Part shown: positions 8,374 through 19,542 of the stretch, one piece after another
How positions within the stretch are numbered: the first letter of the stretch is position 1
Layout of the letters: each line of letters opens with the position of its first letter
NCBI RefSeq assembly: GCF_041956535.1
Contig: NW_027192196.1
Span: forward strand, 104,566 to 141,817
Reading direction: 5' to 3'
From: Calcarisporiella thermophila CBS 279.70
Lineage: Eukaryota; Calcarisporiellomycota
DNA length: 37,252 nt
Position numbers and translations under genes: made by a program
Notes under the pieces: model-generated
What the model saw: only the letters and a program-made list of their open reading frames with translations
Told to the model about the DNA's origin: nothing
The model's database searches: none

Positions 8374-11300
8374 TTACTCTATATCCATCCCGTTCCACTC
8401 TTCATTCTCTTCCTCCATGATTTTCCTTCTCTTCCCCGGGGCCTCATCCGCATTATCTCTTGCAAACTGCTTACTTGTTTTTTCTCTCAGCTCCTCCAAA
8501 CTTCCTGCGTCCTCTCCCCACTCCAACACCAAATGCCTTCCGTACAAATGGGTACTTCCCATCGTCTCATACACATTCTGTGCCTCTTGTTTCGTCATAA
8601 ATTCAATGAAAGCAAAACCACGATGGCCTCCAGTGAATTTTTTCGGTAAACGAAGGGTTTTGATCTTTCCGTACGCGGAGAAAAGCTCTTTGAGATCTTT
8701 TTTGGTAGCTTCGAAAGGTACGTTGCGCACAAGAAGTTTGGTAGTATTGAGCTGTTTTGAGGAAGCGCCAGAACGGTCGGAGGAAGCGAGGGCCTTGCTC
8801 ACTTGACGTTGAGAGAACTTGAGCTGAAGGGCGTGACCTTCCAGTACAAAGCCCTAATAAAGTTTTGGATATATATTAGAAATCATCGTTAAGACTTTTC
8901 CAACAAAGCAGTCTATGTGTATACCTGCATGCCCTTTAACGCGTTCATTGCATTCTCCTTCGTATCAAATTCGACAAAACCAAATCCCATGCTCAGTTTT
9001 GCTCCAGGTCGTTTTGGGTCCTTCTTCATGCTAATGCGTGCCGCACGGAATCCAGACAAGTTTGAGAAAGCTTTCGTCAGGGTAGCATCCGTCGTTGTGA
9101 AATTGAGATTTTTCACAAAAAGCGTTTGAGCGGCCTCGGCTCCTTCGCCTGGGCCTTTCTCTTCTGCAGCGGTAGTTTCGACTAAATCGGAGGCGGACGT
9201 GACAGTGGAAGCAGCCTGCTGCTTCTTGGGCGCAGACAAGGCATCCTGGTATTTTTCACGGAAAATGCCAACAGGGGCCTTCTCAAGATAGATGGGTGCA
9301 TCCTTAAATCGGCGATAAGCAAGGTGGCGGAAAGCAACTCGAGCCTCGCTTGGCTCCAAAAACTCGACAATAGCTATTGTTTTGGCTGGTGGCATTAAAA
9401 TCTGCATTAAGCGAAATGAGTCAATATATGAAGGAATCAATTAGTCAATTTGCTGATATTGAAAATATCAATATGTAGTGTACCCGTCCAAGCGATCCGT
9501 GCTTTCCAAATAGCTCCTTCAGCTCATCCTCCGTGGTCCCATAGGGTATATTTTTGACCAATATCACTGTGTCACTGCGCTCCTTTTTGCCAAAGGCGTC
9601 CAGAACGATTCCTTCCTCCTCCAGGAACTTCTTTGTCTCCTGGACAATATGAGTTTCAGCAAGCGCGAGACGTACTGCGGCATTGTCCGCTTCTGCGTCA
9701 AGGATATCTGACTTTGCTACACCAAGTCGGTCGGCAATGGATTCTGCAACTGCATCCGCCTGTTAAACCAAATTTACATGCATCGGTCAATCGTCCCCCC
9801 TCTACTATAGATATGAAATAACACTCACACTCATGAACAAACTATTCCAGTTGAAATCAGAGCCTGCTTGCGCCTTCTTTTTTGCTTCACGTTGCTTTTT
9901 CACGTTGGTCATCCCTGGTCCCCCGACTTTCTCCTCAGGAGCAGGTGGCTTTTCTTGTGCAGGCAAGATATGGAGTAGGCGTCCCATGAAAAATTTGTTA
10001 TCCAACTCTGCAAAAGCCTTCAATGCATGCTCAGGAAGTAAATAAAGAACATAGGCGTATCCTTTGGATCGTTTAGATTGGCGATCAATCGGCATATGTA
10101 TCTGAAAGCCAGGAGGAAAAGTTAGTATAGTTTTACCTAAAATAAGCCCAGTATCAATTGAATATCACCTCTGATAATGGCCCGAACGCTTCGAATGCTT
10201 TCCGCAGATCATCCTCCGTACAGCTATAGGGTAAATTTCGTACAAATAGTCGCCCGGTATCAGATATTTGCTCTTCCGGCGAAGTGTATGCTGGCGTCTC
10301 CGTTGTGGATGCATCTACCCCCTGGTGGGCTTGATCTCTTGTATTTGCAGATGCTTCACCACAGGTCTATCGAGAATAAAATTGATTAGATATTAGCTAT
10401 CTAGTGGCATTTTGGTGGAAGTGCAATCGTAAAAATATTAACCATTTCGCTAGGTATCTTGTTTGGCTCCTCTTCTTCTAACGCCTCTTCTCTCGGTTTC
10501 TCTTCCTCTCCCTCTTCATCCTCCTTTTCATCCTCCTCTTCTTCCTCCTCTTCTTCCTCATCATAATCTCCATTCTCATCCTCGCTTCCATCTTCGGAAT
10601 CTTTTTCAATGTCAACCATCATATCGTCACCCTTCAGCGTCATTTTCGATTTCAAATAATCCAAGTCTGAAATGGTTGAATCATGTGCTGCTCCACTTTT
10701 TTCCAATTCGATGTTCTCGGTATTGTCCTCCTCCTCTTCCTCCTTCTCTTCTTCGTCCTCTTCTTTTTCATCTTCATGCTTTTCTTTATCCTCCGGCTTT
10801 TTTGATGGCAAATCTTCATATTCATCGTCGTCGGAATCTCCGCCAAATTTCACATGCGTCTTGGTCAGTAACATCCCTTTTCCACCAGTCTTTCGATTTT
10901 CAACTGATTTGGTCTCAATTTTCGGCTTTGGGGCCTTCTTCTGCCTCCCTTCCTCCTGAGTTCTTATTCCGTCATCATTGGCCCATGTGCGACCTCTGGC
11001 ACGAGGCTTCATGGTATCTAGATATTCCTTGAGTTTCTCCATCTCTTCCTCCCCGCTTACGCCATAAGCAAACTCCGTGTGCTTCTTAATATCCTCCTCT
11101 TTCCTTCTTGCCTCCTCCTCTCTCCGTGCGCGTTCTGCTCTTTCCTCTTCAGCCTTTTTAGGATCTTCTCCTTTCATCACGCGTCGATTCAGCGACGATC
11201 CTACAGAGTACATCGACCAGGGCCGGGGGAGTGATTGGTCTCCCACTGGTTTGGCTAACTCGACGACGATCTTGGAGGTATCGATGTAAGTGTTATTAAA

Positions 11301-11565
11301 GTATTTGACTGCTCGTGCCGCATCCTTGTCAGTCTTATACCCAATGTAACCAAACCGTCTGAAAACACCTGATCTGTTGTTAAAATAAAGCAGCCAGTCA
11401 GAAAATGTAATAATGACGAGCGATGTCTATGAATACATACGATGTTTTCATAAGCTTCGCATCAGTGACCTCCCCCTTCTGCTCGAAATGCTTTCTGAAT
11501 CGTTCCTCTGAATAATGCTTTGGCAGATTTTTAACAATTATTCGGGTCCTATGTCCAACAAACAT
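8374..11565 (-). CDS. MRD1: Mrd1, multiple RNA-binding-domain protein of the SSU processome
   Basis: Seven exons: 11565-11441, 11373-10443, 10366-10169, 10101-9829, 9759-9484, 9401-8925, 8853-8374. They sum to 2760 nt, 919 aa, with all junctions in frame and GT..AG. Five RRMs are visible: about 7-78 ([22 protein letters not shown]), 395-470 ([11 protein letters not shown]), 575-645 ([11 protein letters not shown]), 690-770 ([18 protein letters not shown]) and 800-872 ([18 protein letters not shown]). A long acidic Glu/Asp-rich linker lies between RRM1 and RRM2. Yeast Mrd1 likewise has five RRMs. It binds pre-rRNA/U3 and is needed for early 18S rRNA processing in the nucleolus. The start is [15 protein letters not shown] at 11565, directly before RRM1; other fungi start similarly close. 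Gene lies just downstream of tRNA-Arg, convergent with it. Confidence 0.95.
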
Positions 11566-12075
11566 CAAAATAATGGGATGAGTTTTTTTTTTCTAGGCAT
11601 CATAACGGCTAATGTACTAACATGACTACTTATGATCAACGTGTGGTCAATAAGAATGGGTAGTGAAATAGAGTAGCAATTCAATTTAATTGTTCCTTGC
11701 AAAATTCACTGTCACATAAGATAGTAAACAGTGTGACTGACATTCTCGAATATTCATTCAAGAGGGAATCTTTGGGTAGTCGGAGGAACACTTTTCTATT
11801 ATACAATGAAGGAAGAGAGAGAAAGTATACCAATATACATCCATAAAAATAACACAATTGAATAATTAAAAACCGTGAGCATCTTTACTGTTATATAATC
11901 GAGAAGGAAGAGGGTGAAGGGGAAAAAAATGAGGCGAATGGAACTTTTGATATAAATTTGGAGCAGAAAATCAGATATATGGGTCAGATATGAGTTGAAA
12001 ATAGAAAAAAAAGGGGAGGGAGGGGGGATACTCGATTTATAATAAATAATACATATTCACAGGAATATTTATAAT
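11566..12075. other. intergenic between MRD1 and the LEA_2 gene
   Basis: AT-rich spacer. Both neighbours are on the minus strand, so it holds the MRD1 promoter and the 3' UTR of the LEA_2-type gene. No other feature seen. Confidence 0.6.
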
Positions 12076-13421
12076 TTAGCGTTGACCGTTGCCGGTAAAC
12101 TGGTTAATAATCTCGCTTGCGCCAGGAATTTGACCATTCTGTATACATCAAATTAAGAGATTAATTTTTGGATAAAAGGCCCATTTATATTGCAACCTTA
12201 CCTTCAGAGGGCAATCGAAGCTTGCGCTTTCCGAGAGTCGGGGTGCAATTGAAACAAACAAAATTCTGAGATACAGCGTGAGATCGTAGTTGATATTCAA
12301 CTTTTCCTTTGCTGAGCCAGTAAGACTACACTTTTTCGTAATATCGGCAAGAATGGCTTGTGAGTTCTATTCAAGAGAAATGAGTGACCCACTTTTTTAA
12401 GCTTATTCTATCATTGTGAGTGAGTTACCTTCATGGTCGGGTTGTAAGTGATCGAAAGTGGGAATATTATGGTCGTGGTGGAATGCGGCCCAAAATAGAC
12501 GTCCGATTTGTTTCCTCCTCCGACATACACCCCCTTTGGATCCGATCCACTTTCTTGGGCAAAGGCGGCGGGGACGGGATAGTAGGCATCTGCTTTGATC
12601 ATTGAAAAGTAGGGCCCAAATATGTTGTTGTTTACCACACTCACGTTCAGCCCCACATTGATGGTGAATGCCTTATTAGCCTGTGGCTGATATACAGACA
12701 GGCCGTCTGGATGGGTTCCAACCCCTTCGAACTTGATGATCGGCTGCTTGAACGTCCCGACAAGGGCTCCCGCAATAATGATCAGTGCGATCAATAACAC
12801 CAGACATGTACACCCGACAATGCGCAGCCAAAGGGGACAACATCCACAACACCTCCCAAGAAACTCTCTCTTTCGTTGCTGCTTCACATTTTCAAAGTCG
12901 TCGTCGGAGAATCGATGGTATCCAGCATGCTTATTCCCATAAGAGATAATCGAAGGGGATTGGGCGAAAGGCACCTCGGAGTTCGGCAGCGTTTTCATGG
13001 GATAGGAGGGGTCGAGAGAGCCGCGTAAAGTGTCAGCCTCATTGAAATCGGTGTTGGAGGCGGCCGTGGTGCCTGAAGCAGTGGAGGCCAGAGAGTGGTG
13101 CGGATTTTGCGGGATATGCGGCGGCACAGGTGGCGGTGGATGGGGAATGTGGGGCAATTCAGGAATGCTGTTTGGGTCTATCTCATTATGGGGTGACAGC
13201 ACACGCATGGAGTAGTCTTCACCGGGGGAAGGGTGAGCTTCTGGGTAATAATCACGCAACCGCTGAGATGGTTGCGGATATTCGTGTTGGGGTGGCCCTT
13301 GGTCTTCAAACGGGTTCTGGTATGGCTCATATTGTTGAGGGGTAGGATAGGAGGGGTATACGTTGGTAGAATGGGCTTTCTCATTCTCTCCTGGTCGGGA
13401 ATAATATTGCTGGTATGCCAT
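12076..13421 (-). CDS. LEA_2-domain type II membrane protein with Pro-rich cytosolic tail
   Basis: Three exons: 13421-12429, 12366-12202, 12138-12076; 1221 nt, 406 aa, all junctions phase 0. The first ~185 residues are rich in Pro, Tyr, Gln and Ser (runs such as PHPPPPVPPHIP) and likely cytosolic and disordered. A Cys cluster (CCGCCP) sits next to one membrane helix (about 200-222, VLLIALIIIAGALVG), a plausible palmitoylation site. The outer domain follows: INVGLNVSVVNNNIFGPYFS, PLSITYNP and DLTLYLRILF fit the LEA_2/NDR1-like beta-sandwich of fungal tail proteins. A longer start at 13529 adds a hydrophobic stretch read from a pyrimidine-rich leader; I prefer 13421 because MAYQQYY begins the Pro/Tyr-rich tail. 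Role unknown; probably plasma membrane or vacuole. Confidence 0.85.
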
Positions 13422-13919
13422 GACTAATCCTGGGTCAACCTCACCAACGCGAAAAAAAATATAGGGGAAAAAAGAAATAAACAAAGGAGATAAGACCAAT
13501 GCGGATAATAGAGTCGTTATCCCCGCCACACGTTAAAAATAGACATGCGCCAAGATAGAAAAGGGCAAGAAAAAATCGCGTCACCGGAGAACAAAAAGAA
13601 ACTTCTTTCATGCTATATAAAAGCTAGGCTGTTGGAGCTCGAACCTATTTTCTGGTGGATCATCGGCGATGCAGCCTCCTTTCTTGGAATATGACACCTT
13701 GTTATTTTTTAAGTTAAAAAAAATGAGATCTATATTAGCGAGGGTGGGGAGAATGGGGAAAAACAACGAGGCAAGAAAGAACAGAGAGAGCGCAGAAGAG
13801 GTTCCATCATCATTATATAATTAGATAAAAGAAAAGCGAGATAAAATGAGCCGATATCTTAAAATAAAACATGGATGTAAGATTACTAATAATATAAAAA
13901 TGATATTTGATGTGATTCT
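13422..13919. other. intergenic between LEA_2 gene and KES1
   Basis: Contains the LEA_2-gene leader (pyrimidine-rich on the minus strand), a TATATA-containing stretch at about 13612-13622, and the KES1 3' UTR. No further gene seen. Confidence 0.55.
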
Positions 13920-15336
13920 CTAGTGCCCATTGGCGGTCGCCGGTTCCTCTTTCAGTAGCCATCGGCCTTGTCCATAGTCGAGGGGTCGATCGCCAGTAGA
14001 AAGCTTCTCCACCAATTTTTTGAACGGCTCATCCTCGGGTACATTCTTGAAATACTTTGGCTCCCAGATTTCGCCCGTCTCCGCACGCTTCCGTCTGGCC
14101 GCCCGCTGCTCTTCTTCGATCAACGTCTTCTCACGAGTTGCCAAAGAATAATTCTTATTCCGTAGAGCCTCTGACACCTTATGCCATAGGCGGTGCGATT
14201 CCATGGGGCCCTGCTCTTCCAACGGCTTCAATTGCATTTGAGAAGGGCCCGGTTTGGCCGCATCCAAAAATAGCTTCTTTTCGTTGGTCGCCAGGTCCAC
14301 TACCTCGGATACACTGGCCCATGTGCCTTCGATTTCGTGCGTCGGCTTCCCGGCTGGGTTGGATACCGTGCATTTGAAGCTGTGGTTTGTGCCAGAGAAC
14401 AGGTTGCGGGTGCTATAAGAGAAGCGAGCAGTCCAGCCAGTAGAGGAAACAATCCAGTTGGTATCGCACACTTCGGTATAAGGACTGCCCGTGAGCAAAT
14501 TCTTGATAAAAAGATGGGGTAGAGTCACCAGGTATTGCTCGGAGTTGCGTTTCTTCAGCGTAATCACCACATGTCCTGCTTGGTCGACGTAGACATAGGG
14601 AGCACGGAATCTTGTCTAAGCCGTCATAGGATAGGCAGAGAGTCTAGTCAGTACGAATGGCTCAAGGTATTGGACCGAATGCAGCATCGGTGCTAGGTGA
14701 TTTACCTTTTGGCCGGAATGGCCTACAAGTTCCACTCCCGCCTTCTCGTTTATTCCCCAGAAAGCCGATACGGGGGGATGATGTGAAACCTGCTCTGCCA
14801 TCAACCTCGTTTCGCCCAGATCGCCAACGGCTGGCCATGTTGCAAAAAATTGCTCTCCAAGAGGCGGATTGAATGGCTTTTTCTCGCTTTCTCCTCGGGT
14901 AGCTGCTCTACCTTCGGTTGTGTAGCTCCCGCGCAGAGTAGAGATGAACCATCGGGCCGCTGCAAGCATACGCTCAGATTCTGAATCGGATTCGGTGATG
15001 GCAGCAAAAAGCTCGGGATGATCTACCCAAAAAGCACTAGGAAGAAAAGCGTAAGATTCGAATATAATAGAATCCGAGGCAAAAATTCACGGATGTGCAG
15101 AAACAATCGATGATGAAAGGGGTGAAACCAACTTACGAGTATTCTAGCAGCGACATCCCACTCAGCAGAAACGATGGGCAAGTCATACTGGCGAGATCTC
15201 CGCTGAAAGAGGCAATGGTGCTGAGAAACGACATGAATTCGCTACTCAACTGCTGGCCATTGGATTTTCCGTTCTCGCTTCCTCGTCCATTAGATCCATT
15301 TTTCGAACTGTTGCCTCCGAATAGTCCCGAAAACAT
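13920..15336 (-). CDS. KES1: oxysterol-binding protein, Kes1/Osh4 type
   Basis: Three exons: 15336-15137, 15036-14706, 14615-13920; 1227 nt, 408 aa. It has the OSBP signature EQVSHHPPVSAF (about residues 148-159) and the upstream KPFNPPLGEQF (about 120), plus GTWASV, GPMESHRLWHKVSEAL and a C-terminal EWEPKYF-like motif (EIWEPKYF). There is no PH domain or ankyrin repeat, so it is a short ORD-only protein, close in length to yeast Kes1/Osh4 (434 aa). Family role: exchanges sterol for PI4P between ER and Golgi/plasma membranes. The N-terminus is Gly/Asn/Ser-rich before FMSFLSTIASFSGDL, the lid-like region. Start is the first ATG of the frame. Minus strand, same orientation as its LEA_2 and MRD1 neighbours, but spacing does not suggest co-transcription. 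Confidence 0.95.
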
Positions 15337-15532
15337 CCTCCGAACAAGTGATGAAAGAAAGAGAATCGATTAAAACAAAGAAGCAATCAACGAAAAAAAA
15401 AAATGATGAATAAGCCTAATAGACAACACAGAAGGGCTTAAAAAAAATGTTGTGTGATATATTGTGTGACTGCGTGACACAACCGGGCATAAAAAAGCAA
15501 ATCCGAATCTCTCTGATCTTCCAGTCCTAAAT

Positions 15533-15605
15533 CGAGCGTACCAGGGGTCGAACCTGGAATCTCCTGATTCGTAGTCAGGCGCCTTGTCCATTTGGCCATA
15601 CACCC
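15533..15605 (-). tRNA. tRNA-Arg (anticodon ACG), second copy
   Basis: The reverse complement is identical base for base to the tRNA at 8097-8169: same 73-nt cloverleaf, loop CTACGAA, anticodon ACG. Downstream on the minus strand a T6 run (A6 at about 15491-15496) can end transcription. Flanking DNA is not shared with the first copy. Confidence 0.96.
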
Positions 15606-15670
15606 TATTCAGTTCAAGCCACACGCTTTGTTCCGGAATGACTAGTGTTTATAAACGAAGTTTTGGATTC

Positions 15671-15671
<1 letters not shown>

Positions 15672-15702
<31 letters not shown>
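15672..15702. repeat. T31 homopolymer
   Basis: Uninterrupted run of 31 T on the plus strand, about 70 nt beyond the 5' end of the inverted tRNA-Arg. It could be the poly(A) tail trace of a retroposed sequence (read as A31 on the minus strand) or a simple repeat. Confidence 0.85.
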
Positions 15703-15703
<1 letters not shown>

Positions 15704-15825
15704 TTCGGAAAGCTGTTCAGATCGGGACCAATTCGCACTGGCTTGGACTGATGAAGGTGTTGGTCCCTCCTCAAACTTTAAAGAAACCAACAAGTCGCTG
15801 GAGTCCTGGTCTACAAAGAATATCC

Positions 15826-15895
15826 GGGGCATAATGGACTAGTGGTCTAATAAAATCCATACGATGCTTTTCCAATATGCGATTCGACTCTGATG
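15826..15895 (+). other. tRNA-like relic with A and B boxes
   Basis: About 70 nt with GGCAT/ATGCC at its ends. An internal TGGACTAGTGG fits the Pol III A box, and GATTCGACTC fits the B box. The D, anticodon and T stems do not pair properly, so this is not a functional tRNA. A tRNA pseudogene or SINE head is possible. Confidence 0.3.
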
Positions 15896-18215
15896 CCGAA
15901 AGGTGGCGCCTTGCTCTACTAATGACTCCTGTATCCATCTGTCTGCTTATCAACCGTGGGCATTTTTCGTTGTCGAGTTCAATTGGGAAATCTAAGCCTA
16001 CTCTCATCGCGTCATTAAGTGATAACATTGGTTCACGAACTCGACTCATCCTTGAGTTTATTCAAATTGATAGATGCAAACTAAGTTAGTTCGACGGATT
16101 AAATATAAAATTTCAACGAGGAACACACCATCTAATTCTCTAGCTAGTCTGTCCCCTCCCAGGAGGCCCGAGGTGTCATATACTGTTGGAGGTTGCTAAA
16201 ACAACTTGCCTGGGTCATGTAAGCATATTAAGCCAGAATATGCTTTGAGTGACTTATGTCATTCGGGATATCAAAGCAAACCCGGCACGGTACCCGGCTG
16301 GTTTGCTCAACTGGTTGCCCGCTAAATGCAAGCATCTTCGGCATTATGAAGACGCTCTACCCAGATACTCGTTGCTCAGCCCATCACTGCTATTCATTTC
16401 GCCCCCTTGTTATCATGTACAGTGTCAGCACATAACCTTTGTGCCATTCTCCAATGTTTGCACAGAGCTTCCTGAACTTTCTATGCTCTGCTTCGACTCT
16501 CCAACGGGTTGTCGGAGTTACTAGGCCGTAGTTAATAAAAAGAACTTCTAGATAACATCATCAGCCGTTTTAACCCTAACTTTAATTCCCACCTGTGTAA
16601 TATTTGCTTCTGTCGCCTTATAGAATATGGACCCTCGGTCAATTGGACTGCGTGTTTGGTGACCTTGCTAGCTCTCCATTTGAATTTCTTTTCTTTCAAT
16701 TGACTCTTTCCAGAGTGCAAAGATGCAAATTGTTCAACATCGTCGCCTTGACTGCCAAGAGGAATCTCGTCCGAGTATTGACGCCCAAACGGGACAAGCG
16801 GATTCCCATGGGAGAGCCCTGGTGCAACTGAAGCTGAAGCTCGAGCTGGAATCATCCGCCGTTGCCGCAAAATCTTGGATGCTAAAGGTTAAGCACTCTG
16901 ACCGTACCCGTGGAATGGGGGTGCAGCAAGCTATTTGTACCCAGTATAAGCTTTTTCGCTCGGAGTATCTATGGTGCCCCTGTGGCTTCATTTGTAACTC
17001 AGGATAGCCTGACCATGGGTTTAGGGAGAGAGGCTGACCCCTGAATTCCCCATGCGTAGCTCTGCTGTCAAGGCCAAGTTGGGCCATCCCCCAGACTTGC
17101 TCGGTCTCGCCTTACTCTGGGCCGGAGTCTAACCATGCAGTCGCGCAAAGCCGTTGAGAGGCTCCGAAGGGGTGGTGTGCATCGCGTGCGCGCCAGACTC
17201 TTCTCCCGGCGCTTGGCTGCAAACCCCTTCTCTGCCGGTGACAATTAAGCTCTGGCCCGTTGAGGGTTTTAGACTTTCAGCTCACAAGAAGGATGGATGG
17301 GATCTCTTGTTCATTTAGAATTCAATACCGCGTCATCCCCCTGCCCTATTCCGAAAATACCTTGGGTTTCCCGGGCTGCTTTGATTAGCCGAAGGCGAGA
17401 CTGGCTTCAGCCGAGGGGGTTGGGTGCGTCTGCAAGATGCAGCTCGATGTATAAAAATGAAGCGATTGTGCTAAATCAACCCGGTTGCATGCGGCTGTAG
17501 CAGGGCCGCCTTTCCAAGCCTTGCTGGCTGGGGGAGGGGGGCAGCGCGGCCTCGACTCGAACCCGCTCGAATTGATTCTAGGCCCTTGGTCGAGATCGAG
17601 CGGCCCGCGAACGAGGGCGGGTTGACGCGTGAGCAATGATGAAAGCGACACTGACTCGCAAAGGCTTCAAATCCTGTGAAAATTATATTTGTGCATGTGC
17701 GACTCAAATGCACGGTGCCCCCGGGAAAGATTTCGCGTAACCCGCTTGCAAAAAGTCTATTTTTTTTTTTGGCTGTGTGGTGTTTCTCCTGCTAACAGAG
17801 CTAGCCGCTGCTCTTTAGATCAACGAACTATTGCCTAAGGTAGGTTGCGCCCGCGGCGCTTGCCCTCTGCCGCCCAGAGGGGCGGTCCCTTCTTTTTCCG
17901 CTCTGTTTTTCAGGGCGAATGGGCCGGGCCTGGGATTCAGAAACATAAATAATAAAAACCTCGAATAGCCAAGATTACGAGATTGTGTATTTATTTTCTG
18001 TGTCGCTCACTTTTTTATTTTTTGTCTTTTATTCTTCGTCATTCCTTCCATTGCGCGCGTCCGATTCGATTCCCTTGGTTGTTAATTCTTTGCCTTTTTA
18101 TTCCTCGCTCTTCTATTAGATCGTCCAAATACTGTGCGTGTACTACCTCATCTTGTTTCAGACTTGCTATTTTTTGCGGTTTTCTCATTTTGCCCCATCG
18201 ATTCATAGGGTCGAG

Positions 18216-18981
18216 ATGTCGAAAGCACAATTCCTGCGCGAATACAAGCTGGTGGTTGTGGGTGGAGGAGGTACCGATTCATCCCGATTTCTGATGATGT
18301 GGATGCTTATTCCCAATCTCATCTCTAGGTGTCGGCAAATCTGCACTGACGATTCAGTTCATCCAGAGCCATTTCGTCGACGAATACGATCCCACCATCG
18401 AGGACTCCTACCGCAAGCAGTGCGTCATTGATGATGAGGTCGCCCTGCTTGATGTGCTCGATACAGCGGGCCAAGAGGAATATAGCGCCATGCGTGAACA
18501 GTACATGCGCACCGGGGAGGGCTTTTTGTTGGTATATGCCATCACGAGCCGCTCAAGTTTCGAGGAGATCAGCATGTTCCATCAGCAAATACTGAGAGTG
18601 AAGGACAAGGACTATTTCCCGATGGTGGTGGTGGGAAACAAGAGCGACTTGGTACACGAGAGGCAGGTTTCCACGCAAGGTATGGCTTCCCCCCTCTCTC
18701 CCCATATCAACGGGTTCCCGTTTTGTCCATTCGATCCAATGGACTCACTGGTCTCTTTCTGCTTGTTTATAGAGGGCAAGGAGCTTGCTCGACGATTCCA
18801 GTGCCCCTTCCTTGAGTCGTCGGCAAAAGACCGCATCAACGTAGAGGAGGCATTTTATGACCTTGTGCGCGAAATCAGGAGGTACAATAAGGAGATGTCG
18901 CCGGGTGCTCGGCAGAACGGATACTCCTCTGAGCAGGCCCAGACAGAAAAAGAGGGCGGATGTTGCTGCGTCGTGATGTGA
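18216..18981 (+). CDS. RAS1: Ras small GTPase
   Basis: Three exons: 18216-18270, 18329-18679, 18773-18981; 615 nt, 204 aa. P-loop GGGGVGKS (residues 16-23), switch I with [17 protein letters not shown] in switch II, NKSD and ESSAK for guanine recognition, and the C-terminal CAAX box CVVM (201-204) preceded by two more cysteines (farnesylation plus palmitoylation). The hypervariable tail is short and Gln/Ser-rich. Fungal Ras acts at the plasma membrane upstream of adenylyl cyclase or MAPK cascades controlling growth and morphogenesis. Position 11 (human numbering) is Gly instead of Ala, as in many fungal Ras; the key Gly12, Gly13 and Gln61 equivalents are wild type. The first intron splits the P-loop, at a GGA-GGA-G/GT-GTC junction. 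Confidence 0.96.
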
Positions 18982-19542
18982 GGTCGCGTGTTTCATTCTG
19001 ATGAGCATCTTTCTTTTTATCCTTATTTGTTTGTTTTCTATTCCGTTTCGATGACCGAGTTTCTCTCTTCTATTTTTTTTTTCCCTTCGTTTATTTCTTA
19101 TTTCTTTTTCCATCTATATCTATCTTTTTCAATACTCTAATTATAATCGTTGTCTTTATCCATATCTAAATAAATAATATTTGTATTTGACCGCACCTTG
19201 GAAACCTCGCCTCTCCTCTTGGAGCTTGGTCACTGCTCTGCTGCGCCACATTTCCCAAAGTGACTATGCTTGATGGACACGCCCGTAATGGACATCTAAT
19301 TTTTCCCTCTCCTGTGTATAAGTAACCCCCCTTTGGACTCTGCCCCACTAATTTATCATCTCCATCCTGATGAACTCACTATTTTGATCCGTTCACTTGA
19401 TCACGCCTGCTGAGAATTGTCACTTTAGCACCTCTATAGCTTCCGAAATTTAGAATCTATAATAGCTTTCCCCAAAATCAAAGGGCTTTGATCCCATTGA
19501 TCCCCATCGATTTCTAAAATCATCCTTGGATCTCACCCCACT
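18982..19542. other. intergenic RAS - RING gene
   Basis: RAS 3' UTR, T-rich, followed by the promoter of the RING gene. No other feature recognised. Confidence 0.6.

Larger units (their letters stand above)
15606..18215. other. 2.6-kb gene-poor region upstream of RAS
   Basis: No gene could be supported. It holds a T31 tract (15672-15702), a tRNA-like relic near 15826-15895, and several frames of 60-117 codons on both strands without recognisable motifs. From about 17050 to 17930 it is noticeably G+C-rich. The last ~250 nt are pyrimidine-rich, like a fungal promoter/leader for RAS. Confidence 0.5.

Noticed and set aside
8037-8420. 127-codon plus-strand frame
   Set aside because: It runs through the tRNA-Arg and into the end of MRD1; no protein-like features.
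10463-11032. Ser/Pro/Leu-rich plus-strand frames
   Set aside because: Antisense of the acidic Glu/Asp-rich linker of MRD1.
13422-13529. N-terminal extension of the LEA_2 protein with hydrophobic stretch
   Set aside because: Derived from a pyrimidine-rich leader; would create an odd second hydrophobic segment before the Pro-rich tail.
15370-15624. 84-codon minus-strand frame
   Set aside because: It reads through the inverted tRNA-Arg.
15771-16049. 92-codon minus-strand frame
   Set aside because: No motif or signal, overlaps the tRNA-like relic, and no supporting exons found.
16532-17713. Several 80-117-codon frames on both strands
   Set aside because: Mutually overlapping and unsupported; the GC-rich base composition makes chance frames likely.
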